Assembly: GCF_917563915.1 (NCBI RefSeq)
Contig: NZ_CAKJTI010000002.1
Location: 289,727 to 353,726, forward strand
Length of the DNA: 64,000 bases
Source of the DNA: Bacillus rhizoplanae
Lineage (GTDB): Bacteria; Bacillota; Bacilli; Bacillales; Bacillaceae_G
Reading direction: 5' to 3'
The notes under the pieces were generated by a model. The model ran no database searches. It was not told the DNA's origin and saw only the letters and a list, made by a program, of their open reading frames with translations. Of this stretch, positions 15,882-25,396 are shown one piece after another. The position numbers and the translations under genes were made by a program. How positions within the stretch are numbered: the stretch's first letter is position 1; every line of letters starts with the position of its first letter.

Positions 15882-17552
15882 ATGAGCTGGACAAATATTT
15901 TTTTAATCGTTCAACTTGTCTTTGGTGTAATTGTCGGATTATATTTTTGGCATTTACTCAAAAACCAGCGAACACAAAAAGTTTCAATTGATAGAGAATC
16001 AAAGAAAGAGCTAGAGCAACTTCGAAAAATGCGGGAAATTTCTTTAACAGAACCCCTTGCTGAAAAAGTTCGTCCGGCGTCTTTTGCTGATATTGTTGGA
16101 CAAGAAGACGGTATTAAATCATTAAAAGCTGCGCTATGTGGCCCAAATCCGCAACATGTCATTATATATGGACCGCCAGGAGTTGGGAAAACAGCAGCGG
16201 CTCGACTCGTATTAGAAGAAGCAAAGAAAAACTCGAAATCTCCATTTCGAATGACTGCAACATTTATTGAGCTGGATGCCACAACGGCTCGGTTTGATGA
16301 GCGGGGGATTGCTGATCCGTTAATTGGTTCTGTTCATGATCCGATTTATCAAGGTGCTGGAGCGATGGGACAAGCAGGTATTCCGCAACCGAAAAAAGGA
16401 GCGGTCACAGATGCGCATGGAGGTATTTTATTTATTGATGAGATTGGGGAGTTGCATCCAATTCAAATGAATAAAATGTTAAAAGTGTTGGAGGATCGTA
16501 AAGTATTTTTGGAAAGTGCATATTATAGTGAAGAGAATTCTCTCATTCCAACGTATATTCACGATATTTTCCAAAAGGGATTACCAGCTGATTTTCGCCT
16601 TGTTGGCGCAACAACACGTTCTCCAGATGAAATTCCTCCGGCTATTCGGTCACGCTGTTTAGAAGTCTTTTTTCGTGAACTAGATACAGGAGAAATCGAA
16701 GCAGTAGCTAAAAATGCTGCTGAAAAGGTGGATATGGAGCTAGGTGAACAGGGTATAGAAATGATTGGAATGTACGCACGGAATGGAAGAGAAGCCATTA
16801 ATCTTGTGCAAATTTCTGCTGGAATGGCAATTAATGAAGGGCGATCTTTTATAAAGGATGAGGATATTGAATGGGTCATTCATTCAAGTCAACTGACGCC
16901 GAAATACGAAAAGCGGGTATATCCAATTCCGAAAATTGGTCTTGTAAATGGCCTGGCTGTATATGGGCCAAATACAGGAGCACTACTCGAAATAGAAGTA
17001 ACAGCAATTCCAGCAAAAGAGAATGGATCCGTTGTGGTAACAGGGATTGTTGAAGAAGAAAGTATCGGTAATCAAACGAAATCAATTCGCCGTAAAAGTA
17101 TGGCAAAAGGTTCTGTTGATAATGTTGTAACTGTCCTTCGTTCGCTGGATTTGTTACCAGAAGGATATGATATACATATTAACTTTCCAGGCGGTATTCC
17201 AATTGATGGACCATCTGCCGGCATTGCGATTGCAACAGGCGTATATTCTGCTGTTCATCGCATGTATATCAATAATGAAGTAGCGATGACTGGAGAAATT
17301 AGTATTCACGGAGAAGTAAAACCAGTTGGTGGCGTTTATGCGAAAGTAAAAGCAGCGAAAAAAGCTGGGTCAAAGAAAGTGCTAATCCCAGCAGAAAATA
17401 TGCAGCCTTTTCTTTACACAATCAAAGGTATTGAAATCGTTCCTGTGAGAAAATTAAAAGAAGTATTTGCATTAGCATTTGTAAAAGAGAAAATTGAGCC
17501 AAAAGGCGATACATTGCTTTCCTTAGATGAAGGTGACGTGCAATCGATGTAA
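15882..17552 (+). CDS. lonB: Forespore ATP-dependent protease LonB
   Basis: A 556-residue membrane-anchored Lon-type protease, in B. subtilis made in the forespore. A hydrophobic N-terminal segment (IFLIVQLVFGVIVGLYFW) anchors it. The AAA+ part has Walker A GPPGVGKT near residue 105 and Walker B ILFIDEIGE near 185. The C-terminal Lon protease domain carries the catalytic serine in GPSAGIAIATG and the lysine in YAKVKAAKKAG. The N-terminal substrate domain of LonA is absent, as expected for LonB. ATG 15882 is 8 nt after GGAGG; ATG 15876 is too close. A degenerate bcr1 copy overlaps its stop. Confidence 0.93.
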   Translation: MSWTNIFLIVQLVFGVIVGLYFWHLLKNQRTQKVSIDRESKKELEQLRKMREISLTEPLAEKVRPASFADIVGQEDGIKSLKAALCGPNPQHVIIYGPPGVGKTAAARLVLEEAKKNSKSPFRMTATFIELDATTARFDERGIADPLIGSVHDPIYQGAGAMGQAGIPQPKKGAVTDAHGGILFIDEIGELHPIQMNKMLKVLEDRKVFLESAYYSEENSLIPTYIHDIFQKGLPADFRLVGATTRSPDEIPPAIRSRCLEVFFRELDTGEIEAVAKNAAEKVDMELGEQGIEMIGMYARNGREAINLVQISAGMAINEGRSFIKDEDIEWVIHSSQLTPKYEKRVYPIPKIGLVNGLAVYGPNTGALLEIEVTAIPAKENGSVVVTGIVEEESIGNQTKSIRRKSMAKGSVDNVVTVLRSLDLLPEGYDIHINFPGGIPIDGPSAGIAIATGVYSAVHRMYINNEVAMTGEISIHGEVKPVGGVYAKVKAAKKAGSKKVLIPAENMQPFLYTIKGIEIVPVRKLKEVFALAFVKEKIEPKGDTLLSLDEGDVQSM

Positions 17553-17622
17553 AGGGTTAGATGAACCAATCGGGCTCATATGGGAGAGACGCTAACTTTA
17601 CTGCCTGTTAGAGCAGGATATC
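17549..17622 (-). repeat. bcr1-type repeat, degenerate short copy
   Basis: Minus orientation. It keeps GGGTTAGATGAACCAATCGG and ACTGCCTGTTAGAGCAGGAT from the family but lacks the end hairpin and the middle. It overlaps the lonB stop codon. Judged by shared blocks only. Confidence 0.6.
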
Positions 17623-17625
17623 CTA

Positions 17626-17668
17626 GACTTCGTTTAAGTTGTTATATGCTTAAGCGAAGTCCCTTTTT
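17626..17668 (+). terminator. lonB terminator
   Basis: GACTTCGTTTAAG (17626-17638) pairs with CTTAAGCGAAGTC (17649-17661) with one G-U, followed by CCTTTTT. Confidence 0.85.
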
Positions 17669-17702
17669 CTTTAACGAGTAATAGAGTATCGAGTCTCTGA
17701 GA

Positions 17703-17731
17703 TTGCATAAGGCTTTATTGTAATATAAAAT
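17703..17731 (+). promoter_or_regulatory. Candidate lonA promoter
   Basis: TTGCAT (17703-17708), a 17-nt spacer and TAAAAT (17726-17731), 30 nt before the lonA start. It would serve lonA and ysxC. Confidence 0.6.
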
Positions 17732-17760
17732 AGGGAAACAAAGATATTTATGGAGGTGCT

Positions 17761-20091
17761 ATGTCTAATATGAATGCGAACGAAAGAATCGTGCCCCTCC
17801 TACCATTAAGAGGCGTTCTCGTATATCCGACGATGGTTCTGCATCTTGATGTAGGACGTGATAAATCGATACAAGCGCTCGAGCAGGCAGCTGTAGATGA
17901 AAATATAATTTTTTTAGCGATGCAAAAAGACGTGAATATCGATGATCCGAAAGAAGATGATATTTATAAAGTAGGTACGTTAGCAAAAATAAAGCAAATG
18001 CTCAAATTGCCAAACGGGACGATGCGTATCCTTGTGGAAGGTTTACATAGAGTAGAAATGACAGAGTTCATCGAAGAAGATGATGTAATTACAGCTAATG
18101 TCTGTACGTTAATGGAAGAAGAAGAGGGCGATTTAGAAGAAAAAGCACTCATGCGTACATTAATTGAGTATTTTGAGCAATATATTAAGCTGTCTAAGAA
18201 GGTTTCAGATGAAACTTTTGCAACAGTTGTTGATGTTGATGAACCAGGTCGATTAGCTGATCTCGTATCATCTCATTTGCCTCTCAAAATGAAGCAAAAG
18301 CAACAGATTTTAGAAATCACTGCGGTGAAAGAACGATTACATACACTTATTTCTTTTATTCAAGATGAAAAAGAGTTATTGAGCTTAGAAAAGAAAATTG
18401 GTCAGCAAGTGAAGCGTTCTATGGAGCGTACACAAAAAGAGTACTTCTTACGTGAGCAAATGAAAGCTATTCAAAAAGAACTTGGCGATAAAGAAGGAAA
18501 AGGCGGCGAAGTAGAAGAGCTTCGTGAAAAGATTGAAGAATCGGGAATGCCAGAAGAAACGCAGCAGGCAGCTTTAAAAGAGCTAGATCGTTATGAGAAA
18601 TTGCCGGCAAGTTCAGCAGAGAGCGGTGTGATTCGCAATTATATTGATTGGTTATTATCTCTTCCTTGGACTGTGGCAACAGAAGATCGTATAGATCTTA
18701 TGCGCGCTGAAAAAATTTTAAATGAAGAGCATTATGGACTTGAAAAAGTAAAAGAGCGAGTACTTGAATATTTAGCAGTGCAAAAGCTGACGAATTCATT
18801 AAAGGGACCTATTCTTTGTTTAGTCGGTCCTCCAGGGGTTGGGAAAACATCGTTAGCTAAATCGATTGCGACATCATTAAATCGTAATTTTGTTCGTGTC
18901 TCACTTGGCGGTGTCCGTGATGAATCTGAGATTCGTGGCCATCGTCGTACGTATGTCGGTGCGATGCCGGGTCGTATTATTCAAGGAATGAAAAAAGCAA
19001 AGACAATCAATCCGGTCTTTTTATTAGATGAGATTGATAAAATGTCGAATGATTTTCGAGGAGATCCTTCAGCAGCATTATTAGAGGTATTAGATCCAGA
19101 ACAAAATCATAACTTTAGTGATCATTACATCGAAGAGCCATACGATTTATCGAAAGTTATGTTTATTGCAACAGCTAATACGCTGGCAAGCATTCCAGGT
19201 CCTCTTCTTGATCGTATGGAGATTATTTCAATTGCTGGTTATACAGAACTTGAAAAAGTACATATTGCCCGTGAACATTTGCTTCCGAAACAATTGCAGG
19301 AACATGGTTTGAAAAAAGGGAATTTACAAGTGCGTGATGAAGCGCTTCTTGAAATTATCCGTTACTATACACGTGAAGCGGGTGTTCGTACGTTAGAGCG
19401 TCAGCTTGCGAAGCTTTGCCGAAAAGCAGCGAAGATTGTTGTAACAGAAGAGCGTAAGCGCGTTGTTGTAACGGAAAAGAATATTACAGAGTTGCTTGGA
19501 AAGCGTGTATACCGTTATGGTCAAGCTGAAACGAAAGATCAAGTAGGTATGGCAACAGGTTTGGCATATACAGCAGCTGGAGGAGATACGCTTGCAATTG
19601 AGGTATCTGTATCTCCAGGAAAAGGGAAATTAATTTTAACAGGAAAACTTGGAGATGTGATGAAAGAATCTGCACAAGCGGCATTTAGTTATATTCGTTC
19701 ACGTGCAGAAGAATTGTATATTGATCCTGATTTCCATGAAAAACATGATATTCATATTCATGTTCCTGAAGGTGCTGTGCCAAAAGATGGGCCATCTGCG
19801 GGGATTACGATAGCAACAGCTCTTATTTCAGCATTAACAGGAATTCCTGTTAGTAAAGAAGTAGGGATGACGGGTGAAATTACACTTCGTGGTCGTGTAT
19901 TACCGATTGGTGGATTGAAAGAGAAAACGTTAAGTGCGCATCGTGCAGGTTTAACGAAAATTATTTTACCAGCAGAAAATGAAAAAGATTTGGAAGATAT
20001 TCCAGAAAGCGTAAAGGAAAACCTTACGTTTGTGCTGGCCTCTCATTTAGATGAGGTACTAGAGCACGCATTAGTAGGAGTGAAAAAATGA
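17761..20091 (+). CDS. lonA: ATP-dependent protease LonA
   Basis: A 776-residue soluble Lon protease that degrades misfolded and regulatory proteins. The N-terminal LAN substrate domain begins [17 protein letters not shown]. The AAA+ module has Walker [10 protein letters not shown] near residue 355 and Walker [11 protein letters not shown] near 420. The protease domain carries the catalytic serine in [11 protein letters not shown] and the lysine in [12 protein letters not shown]. Length is normal. The ATG follows GGAGGTG. Its stop overlaps the ysxC start by four bases (ATGA), so the two are translationally coupled, as in B. subtilis. Confidence 0.97.
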   Translation: MSNMNANERIVPLLPLRGVLVYPTMVLHLDVGRDKSIQALEQAAVDENIIFLAMQKDVNIDDPKEDDIYKVGTLAKIKQMLKLPNGTMRILVEGLHRVEMTEFIEEDDVITANVCTLMEEEEGDLEEKALMRTLIEYFEQYIKLSKKVSDETFATVVDVDEPGRLADLVSSHLPLKMKQKQQILEITAVKERLHTLISFIQDEKELLSLEKKIGQQVKRSMERTQKEYFLREQMKAIQKELGDKEGKGGEVEELREKIEESGMPEETQQAALKELDRYEKLPASSAESGVIRNYIDWLLSLPWTVATEDRIDLMRAEKILNEEHYGLEKVKERVLEYLAVQKLTNSLKGPILCLVGPPGVGKTSLAKSIATSLNRNFVRVSLGGVRDESEIRGHRRTYVGAMPGRIIQGMKKAKTINPVFLLDEIDKMSNDFRGDPSAALLEVLDPEQNHNFSDHYIEEPYDLSKVMFIATANTLASIPGPLLDRMEIISIAGYTELEKVHIAREHLLPKQLQEHGLKKGNLQVRDEALLEIIRYYTREAGVRTLERQLAKLCRKAAKIVVTEERKRVVVTEKNITELLGKRVYRYGQAETKDQVGMATGLAYTAAGGDTLAIEVSVSPGKGKLILTGKLGDVMKESAQAAFSYIRSRAEELYIDPDFHEKHDIHIHVPEGAVPKDGPSAGITIATALISALTGIPVSKEVGMTGEITLRGRVLPIGGLKEKTLSAHRAGLTKIILPAENEKDLEDIPESVKENLTFVLASHLDEVLEHALVGVKK

Positions 20092-20684
20092 AAGTAACAA
20101 AAGCGGAGATTGTCATTAGCGCAGTTAAACCAGAACAATACCCTGAGGGTGATTTACCAGAAATCGCATTAGCCGGTCGTTCCAATGTTGGAAAGTCATC
20201 CTTTATTAATAAAATTTTAAATCGAAAAAAATTAGTACGTATTTCTTCTAAACCAGGAAAAACGCAAACACTAAACTTTTTCATTATTAATGATATGATG
20301 CATTTCGTGGATGTACCAGGTTATGGATATGCGAAAGTATCGAAGTCAGAACGAGCAGCATGGGGCAAGATGATTGAAACGTATTTCACAACGAGAAAGC
20401 AGCTAGATGCAGCTGTTCTTGTTATTGATTTACGTCACAAGCCGACAAGTGACGATGTGATGATGTATAATTTCTTAAAGCATTATGAAATTCCAACAAT
20501 CATTATTGCAACAAAAGCCGATAAAATTCCAAAAGGAAAATGGCAAAAGCACTTAAAAGTTGTGAAAGAAACGCTTGATGTAGAACCAGAAGATGAAGTT
20601 GTATTATTCTCTTCAGAAACAGGTCTTGGGAAAGAAGAAGCGTGGAAAGCGATTCATAAGTTTACAAATACAAAAAACGTGTGA
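20088..20684 (+). CDS. ysxC: Ribosome-biogenesis GTPase YsxC (EngB)
   Basis: A 198-residue essential GTPase that helps assemble the 50S ribosomal subunit. All GTPase motifs are visible: G1 GRSNVGKSS near residue 30, G2 threonine in the [11 protein letters not shown] segment, G3 DVPGYG near 75, G4 TKAD near 143. It overlaps lonA by four bases and lacks its own promoter, so it depends on lonA transcription. Its stop codon lies in the stem of the following terminator. Confidence 0.95.
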   Translation: MKVTKAEIVISAVKPEQYPEGDLPEIALAGRSNVGKSSFINKILNRKKLVRISSKPGKTQTLNFFIINDMMHFVDVPGYGYAKVSKSERAAWGKMIETYFTTRKQLDAAVLVIDLRHKPTSDDVMMYNFLKHYEIPTIIIATKADKIPKGKWQKHLKVVKETLDVEPEDEVVLFSSETGLGKEEAWKAIHKFTNTKNV

Positions 20685-20703
20685 CATTCGTCACACGTTT
20701 TTT
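20672..20703. terminator. Bidirectional terminator between ysxC and ohr
   Basis: AAAAAACGTGTGAC (20672-20685) and GTCACACGTTTTTT (20690-20703) pair perfectly around a 4-nt loop. With A's on one side and T's on the other it can serve both converging genes. Confidence 0.9.
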
Positions 20704-20708
20704 ATGTA

Positions 20709-21125
20709 TTATAGTACGTTTAATGTCACTTTCATATTTCCTCTTGTTGCTTTAGAGTATGGACATACCCCGTGTGCAGCTTCTACTAATTGTGTTGCTT
20801 CTTCGTGAGATACACCAGCTACACGTACATCTAATGTCGTAGCTAACCTAAATCCACCATCTGTATCTTTGCCAATTGATACGTGAGCCGTTACTTCCGT
20901 ACTTTCTATTTTTACGCGTTTCGTACGAATGACAAGCTGTAATGCACTATCAAAGCAAGCTGCATAACCTGCTGCAAATAATTGTTCAGGGTTTGTTGCT
21001 TCCCCGCCCATACCGCCTAATGCTTTGGGCATTTTTACATCAAGGTTTAATACACCATCTTCAGAGATTACTTTTCCGTTTCGTCCACCTATTGCTTTTA
21101 CAGTAGCAGTATATAATGTTTCCAT
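20709..21125 (-). CDS. ohr: Organic hydroperoxide resistance protein Ohr
   Basis: A 138-residue thiol peroxidase of the OsmC/Ohr family that reduces organic hydroperoxides. The two reactive cysteines are present: C57 in AAGYAACFDSAL and C121 in HGVCPYSKATRGN. The typical start METLYTATVKAIGGRNG is seen. It lies 2 nt downstream of ohrR, so it is the second gene of an ohrR-ohr operon, whereas in B. subtilis the ohr genes and ohrR are separately transcribed. The pair is inserted between ysxC and hemA. Confidence 0.94.
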   Translation of the reverse strand: METLYTATVKAIGGRNGKVISEDGVLNLDVKMPKALGGMGGEATNPEQLFAAGYAACFDSALQLVIRTKRVKIESTEVTAHVSIGKDTDGGFRLATTLDVRVAGVSHEEATQLVEAAHGVCPYSKATRGNMKVTLNVL

Positions 21126-21127
21126 GT

Positions 21128-21580
21128 TTATTCCTCTTTTCTATCATTTATTGTTTTCATTGTTTCAATTAATTTGTTTAATTGAATTAATAAAGTTGTA
21201 TAATCTTCAGTTGTAATTCCTAAATGTGATGCCATTGTTTGTGGCAATGAACATGCTTTTTTCTTTAAAGCAGATCCTTGCCCTGTTAGTTCAATACATA
21301 CTTTTCGTTCATCTTTCTTTGAACGAACACGCTTAACAAGTTGTAACCCTTCCATTCTTTTTAACATAGGCGTTAATGTTCCGGAATCTAAAAATAATCG
21401 TTCACCAATTTCTTTTACTGTTATTCCGTCTTGTTCCCACAATACTAACAAAGTAATGTACTGCGGATACGTAATGCCCATTTCTTCTAAATAAGGACGA
21501 TAAAAACGTGTGACTTCTCTAGAACAAGCGTAAATAGAAAAACAAAGTTGATTATCTAGATGTAAAGGATTCTCGTGCAT
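21128..21580 (-). CDS. ohrR: Organic hydroperoxide sensor/repressor OhrR (MarR family)
   Basis: A 150-residue MarR-type repressor that leaves DNA when its N-terminal cysteine is oxidised by organic peroxides. The sensing cysteine is C13 in NQLCFSIYACSRE, equal to Cys15 of B. subtilis OhrR; a second cysteine, C19, lies four... residues further within the same helix region. The family motif GITYPQYITLLVLWE and the wing segment RVRSKKDERKVCIELT follow. The frame is open upstream to 21673, but the ATG at 21580 has GGAGGGG before it and gives the family length. It represses itself and ohr through the palindrome upstream (inference). Confidence 0.93.
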   Translation of the reverse strand: MHENPLHLDNQLCFSIYACSREVTRFYRPYLEEMGITYPQYITLLVLWEQDGITVKEIGERLFLDSGTLTPMLKRMEGLQLVKRVRSKKDERKVCIELTGQGSALKKKACSLPQTMASHLGITTEDYTTLLIQLNKLIETMKTINDRKEE

Positions 21581-21596
21581 GAGTATCCCCTCCTTT

Positions 21597-21657
21597 TTAA
21601 ATTGTTCACAATTTAATTTTGTAAAATTAATATAAAATAAAACCAATAAGATGTCAA
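21597..21657 (-). promoter_or_regulatory. ohrR-ohr promoter and operator
   Basis: On the minus strand TTGACA (21657-21652), a 17-nt spacer and TATATT (21634-21629) form a strong sigma-A promoter, start near 21622. A perfect 20-bp palindrome TTAAATTGTTCACAATTTAA (21597-21616) lies just downstream of the start site and contains the AATTGT/ACAATT half-sites typical of OhrR operators. Confidence 0.75.
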
Positions 21658-21830
21658 ACAAAAAGAAAATCAATCATTTGGAATGATCATACATATTTTC
21701 TTTCAATTGAAAGAAGCTAGTAAAAGATATTCTTTCAGCATGTATGGAATAGTTTCCATTACTTGATTCCGACAATTTTTTTTGATAACGTACAGATAGA
21801 GTTATTATTTTATAATTATTTTAAAGTGAA

Positions 21831-22015
21831 ATATCTCTTCTCTAGATGAGGGAGGATTTTTTACTGTCCTTTTGAACGGAAAATAGGATTTTTGTATTCT
21901 TCACCGATGGTTAGTTGTATACATCGGCTTTTATGAAAAGTTTTTCTCACCTTTTTTCCTTTCATTCTTTACTTATTCCAGTGAATGTCTTACTGTCAGT
22001 TAAGGAAGGGATAAA
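21831..22015 (-). repeat. Degraded bcr1-type copy abutting copy C
   Basis: Reads TTAAAGTGAAATATCT, later CCGATGGTTAGTTG and ATCGGCTTTTATG, and ends CTTACTGTCAGTTAAGGAAGG-type sequence against ATAAA. These follow the family blocks in order with many changes. About 185 bp. Confidence 0.5.
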
Positions 22016-22163
22016 GTGAAACTTCTCTTTTAGGAGTGTTTTTCTCCTAAAAGGGTTAGTTGAACCAATCGGGCTTTTACGGGCAGTTATCCCCTACCTA
22101 TCTTCCTCGTTTCTCTCTAAATCTTGAGGTGGTGGGGCTTACTGCCCGTTAATGCGGGATAAA
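22011..22163 (-). repeat. bcr1-type repeat, full length, copy C
   Basis: Bounded by ATAAA (22011-22015) and ATAAA (22159-22163), minus orientation. It has GGGTTAGTTGAACCAATCGG, TTTACGGGCAGT, TCTCTCTAAATCTTGAGGTG and TACTGCCCGTTAATGCGGG. It lies just upstream of hemA and shares its left ATAAA with the degraded copy. Confidence 0.85.
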
Positions 22164-22259
22164 ATGAGACGATGTTCACATGATTGTCAGATTTAAAAGA
22201 GGAAAGTTGTATTATGATAGTAGATAAGATGAAAAATCGGTTGAAGGGGGACATGCTGC

Positions 22260-23597
22260 GTGCATATTCTTGTTGTTGGTGTTAACTATCGAACAGCCCC
22301 TGTAGAAATTCGTGAGAAACTAACGTTCCAGGCAGCAGAGTTAGAGCAAGCAATGACAACGTTACAAAAACAAAAAAGTGTATTAGAAAATGTCATTGTA
22401 TCAACATGCAATCGAACGGAAATCTATGCTGTGGTAGATCAGTTACACACAGGACGCTATTATATTAAGAAATTTATGGCTGATTGGTTTCAGCTTGAAA
22501 TAGAAGAAATTTCACCATATTTGTCTATATTTGAACAAGATGGTGCTACCGATCACTTATTCCGCGTAACATGTGGGTTAGATTCAATGGTAGTTGGAGA
22601 AACACAAATTTTAGGTCAAATTCGTAATAGCTTTTTACTAGCACAAGAAGTAAAAACGACAGGAACGATATTTAATGAATTGTTTAAACAAGTCGTTACA
22701 CTAGCAAAACGTGCCCATTCTGAAACAACAATTGGCGGCAACGCCATGTCAGTAAGTTATGCGGCTGTTGAACTTGGAAAGAAAATTTTTGGTGATTTGA
22801 AAGATTGCCATGTTCTTATTCTAGGTGCGGGGAAAATGGGCGAATTAGCATTGCAAAATTTATACGGAAGCGGTGCTCATAAAGTGACTGTTATGAATCG
22901 TACGTTTACAAAAGCGGAAACGATGGCAGAAAAATATATGGGACGTGCAAAGCCATTAAATCAGTTACAATGTGCATTGTTAGAAGCTGATATTGTAATT
23001 AGTTCAACAGGTGCTTCTCAATATGTGATTACGAAAGAAATGATGTCCAAAGTAGAGAGTATGCGCTCTGGTCGTCCGCTCTTTATGGTAGATATTGCGG
23101 TGCCGCGGGATATTGACCCAGCAATTGATGCGTTAGAAAGTGTTTTTTTATATGATATTGATGATTTACAAGGCGTTGTGGAAGCGAATCGTGCCGAGCG
23201 ATTAAAAGAAGCTGAAAAAATTCAAATTATGATTGAAGAAGAAATGATGCTATTTAAATCATGGCTGAATACGCTTGGTGTCGTGCCGTTAATTTCGGAG
23301 CTTCGTGATAAGGCATTAGCGATTCAAAGTGAAACAATGCAAAGCATTGAACGAAAAATTCCAACGTTAACAGAGCGTGAGCGAAAAGTGATTAGTAAGC
23401 ATACGAAAAGTATTATTAATCAATTGTTAAAAGATCCAATTTTAATTGCGAAAGAGTTGGCAGCTGAAGAAGATGCACAAGCAAAACTTGCTCTATTTGC
23501 GAAAATTTTTGATTTAAATGCGAAAGAAGTAGTAGAAGAAAACGCAGCAGAATGGAAACAGACAGAGAAGTGGACAGTATCCGCTCCATCTTTGTAA
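22260..23597 (+). CDS. hemA: Glutamyl-tRNA reductase HemA
   Basis: A 445-residue NADPH enzyme that reduces glutamyl-tRNA to glutamate-1-semialdehyde, the committed step of C5 haem synthesis. The catalytic cysteine is C50 in [10 protein letters not shown]. The NADP-binding motif [11 protein letters not shown] lies near residue 182, and the C-terminal helical dimerisation region follows. The start is GTG ([16 protein letters not shown]), 9 nt after AAGGGGG; no in-frame ATG fits. First gene of hemAXCDBL. HemA is normally controlled by haem-dependent proteolysis. Confidence 0.96.
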   Translation: MHILVVGVNYRTAPVEIREKLTFQAAELEQAMTTLQKQKSVLENVIVSTCNRTEIYAVVDQLHTGRYYIKKFMADWFQLEIEEISPYLSIFEQDGATDHLFRVTCGLDSMVVGETQILGQIRNSFLLAQEVKTTGTIFNELFKQVVTLAKRAHSETTIGGNAMSVSYAAVELGKKIFGDLKDCHVLILGAGKMGELALQNLYGSGAHKVTVMNRTFTKAETMAEKYMGRAKPLNQLQCALLEADIVISSTGASQYVITKEMMSKVESMRSGRPLFMVDIAVPRDIDPAIDALESVFLYDIDDLQGVVEANRAERLKEAEKIQIMIEEEMMLFKSWLNTLGVVPLISELRDKALAIQSETMQSIERKIPTLTERERKVISKHTKSIINQLLKDPILIAKELAAEEDAQAKLALFAKIFDLNAKEVVEENAAEWKQTEKWTVSAPSL

Positions 23598-23613
23598 TGG
23601 AAAGGATAATCGG

Positions 23614-24447
23614 ATGAGTGTTTTAAACAATAGCATTATTTATCATATTGCCATTATTTTATATGCCTGCAGCGTGAGTTTATATTTCATAGATTATTTT
23701 CAAAGTAACCGAAAGGCAAATCGGATTGCCTTTTGGTTACTTTCGGTTGTATGGGTATTATATTCTATATTTATGTTACTTCGAGCAACAGAAGCAAAAA
23801 TCAATCCTCTTTTAACGTTGCTATCGGGTATTTATTTTTATGTATGGCTATTAATTACATTATCATTAGTTATTAACCGATTTATGCGTATTGATTTTTT
23901 AGTCTTTTTTACAAATATGATTGCATTTGGTGTAAGCGCTGTTTCTATTTTTACTCCGCTTGGAAAAATGTCGCCGGTGTTGGCCGATCAATTGGTATCG
24001 GAGCTTGTCTATGTGCATGTTGGTATGGCGATTATTTCCTATGCAACATTTACAGTTTCCTTTATTTTTTCCATTATGTATTTAATTCAATATCGTTTAT
24101 TAAAACAAAAAAAATGGAATGCAAGATTAAGGCGTTTAGGAAATTTACCAAAGCTTGATTCTATGTCATACGGTTTGAATTTATTTTCTATACCATTCTT
24201 TTTATTAGCTATTTTGCTTGGGTGTATATGGGGATATACGAAGTTAGATAATTTTCATTGGTATGATACAAAGGTAATCGGATCTTTCGTTGTTTTATTT
24301 GTGTACTGTGCGGGTATTTATTTGCGCGGATCAGATACATTGCAGGGGAAGAAAATTGCAAGTTGGAACATCGGGGCATTTCTCGTCATGTTAATTAATA
24401 TTTTTCTATTTAGCAGTTTATCGAATTTCCATTTTTGGTACTTATAA
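23614..24447 (+). CDS. hemX: HemX, CcsA-like membrane protein
   Basis: 277 residues with about eight hydrophobic helices and little soluble sequence. In B. subtilis HemX lowers the cellular amount of HemA and is not needed for haem synthesis itself. Like other HemX proteins it resembles the cytochrome-assembly protein CcsA, with the conserved HVGMAIISYATF and FSIPFFLLAILLGCIWGY segments. The start follows AAAGGATAATCGG. It lies 16 nt after hemA. A strong hairpin (23702-23743) is embedded in its coding sequence. Confidence 0.9.
   Translation: MSVLNNSIIYHIAIILYACSVSLYFIDYFQSNRKANRIAFWLLSVVWVLYSIFMLLRATEAKINPLLTLLSGIYFYVWLLITLSLVINRFMRIDFLVFFTNMIAFGVSAVSIFTPLGKMSPVLADQLVSELVYVHVGMAIISYATFTVSFIFSIMYLIQYRLLKQKKWNARLRRLGNLPKLDSMSYGLNLFSIPFFLLAILLGCIWGYTKLDNFHWYDTKVIGSFVVLFVYCAGIYLRGSDTLQGKKIASWNIGAFLVMLINIFLFSSLSNFHFWYL
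23702..23743 (+). repeat. Strong hairpin inside hemX
   Basis: Arms 23702-23719 and 23726-23743 are complementary over 18 positions with a single G-U in RNA, around a 6-nt loop (ATCGGA). No T run follows. Confidence 0.75.
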
Positions 24448-24462
24448 TGAGGAGAGAAAAAT

Positions 24463-25392
24463 ATGCGCAAAATTATTGTAGGCTCAAGAAAAAGTAAATT
24501 GGCATTAACACAAACACATTGGTTTATCGATCAATTGAAAGCACTAGGGTTGCCATATGAATTTGAAGTGAAAGAAATTGTAACGAAAGGTGACGTTATT
24601 TTAGATGTGACACTTTCGAAAGTAGGCGGAAAAGGATTGTTCGTAAAAGAGATTGAACATGCGCTGCTTACAAAAGAAATTGATATGGCTGTTCATAGCA
24701 TGAAAGATATGCCGGCAGTACTTCCTGAGGGATTAACAATTGGATGTATTCCAAAACGTGTGGATCCACGTGATGCGTTTATTTCCAAAAATGGTGAATC
24801 GTTTGATGAGTTACCAGAAGGAGCCGTTATCGGTACAAGCAGTTTACGTCGTAGTGCGCAGTTGTTAGCAGCGCGCCCGGATTTACAAATAAAATGGATT
24901 CGTGGAAATATTGATACAAGGCTTCGTAAGCTAAAAGAAGAAAATTACGATGCTATTATTTTAGCAGCAGCAGGACTAAAGCGAATGGGCTGGGCGGATG
25001 ATGTGATTACAGGATACTTAGATGAAATGGTATGTGTACCAGCTGTTGGACAAGGTGCGTTATCCATTGAATGCCGAGAGGATGATGCTGATTTATTACA
25101 ATTACTAAGTCATCTGAATGATAGTGTAACTGCGAAAACAGTTGAAGCAGAACGAGTATTTCTTCATAAGTTAGAAGGCGGCTGCCAAGTGCCGATTGCT
25201 GGATATGCAACGCTGAAAGAAGATGACCAAATTGAATTAACAGCTCTCGTTGGATCTGCAGATGGAACTGTCTTATTGAAAGAAGTTGTGATTGGTGAAA
25301 GTTCCCAAGGAGTTGGAGAACAAGCAGCAGACTTGTTAATCGGACAAGGAGCGAAGGAACTTATTGCTTTAGCAAATCAGGGGCAAAACTAG
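24463..25392 (+). CDS. hemC: Porphobilinogen deaminase (hydroxymethylbilane synthase)
   Basis: A 309-residue enzyme that joins four porphobilinogens into hydroxymethylbilane. The dipyrromethane cofactor attaches at C241 in [13 protein letters not shown]. The catalytic-site segments [22 protein letters not shown] and [11 protein letters not shown] and the RGNIDTRL motif are all present. The ATG follows GAGGAGAG. Third gene of the hem operon, 15 nt after hemX and 4 nt before hemD. Confidence 0.97.
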   Translation: MRKIIVGSRKSKLALTQTHWFIDQLKALGLPYEFEVKEIVTKGDVILDVTLSKVGGKGLFVKEIEHALLTKEIDMAVHSMKDMPAVLPEGLTIGCIPKRVDPRDAFISKNGESFDELPEGAVIGTSSLRRSAQLLAARPDLQIKWIRGNIDTRLRKLKEENYDAIILAAAGLKRMGWADDVITGYLDEMVCVPAVGQGALSIECREDDADLLQLLSHLNDSVTAKTVEAERVFLHKLEGGCQVPIAGYATLKEDDQIELTALVGSADGTVLLKEVVIGESSQGVGEQAADLLIGQGAKELIALANQGQN

Positions 25393-25396
25393 CACT

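Noticed and set aside
20709-21673. ohrR-ohr as a horizontally acquired island
   Set aside because: Base composition and codon use look like the neighbours, and no mobile-element end was found; only the position differs from B. subtilis.
22190-22218. PerR-like box before hemA
   Set aside because: TATTATGATAGTA near 22211 resembles half of a Per box, but the second half does not fit; not enough to claim.
23941-24447. hemX as a cytochrome c assembly protein CcsA
   Set aside because: It is related in fold, but its place directly after hemA in the hem operon and its size fit HemX.
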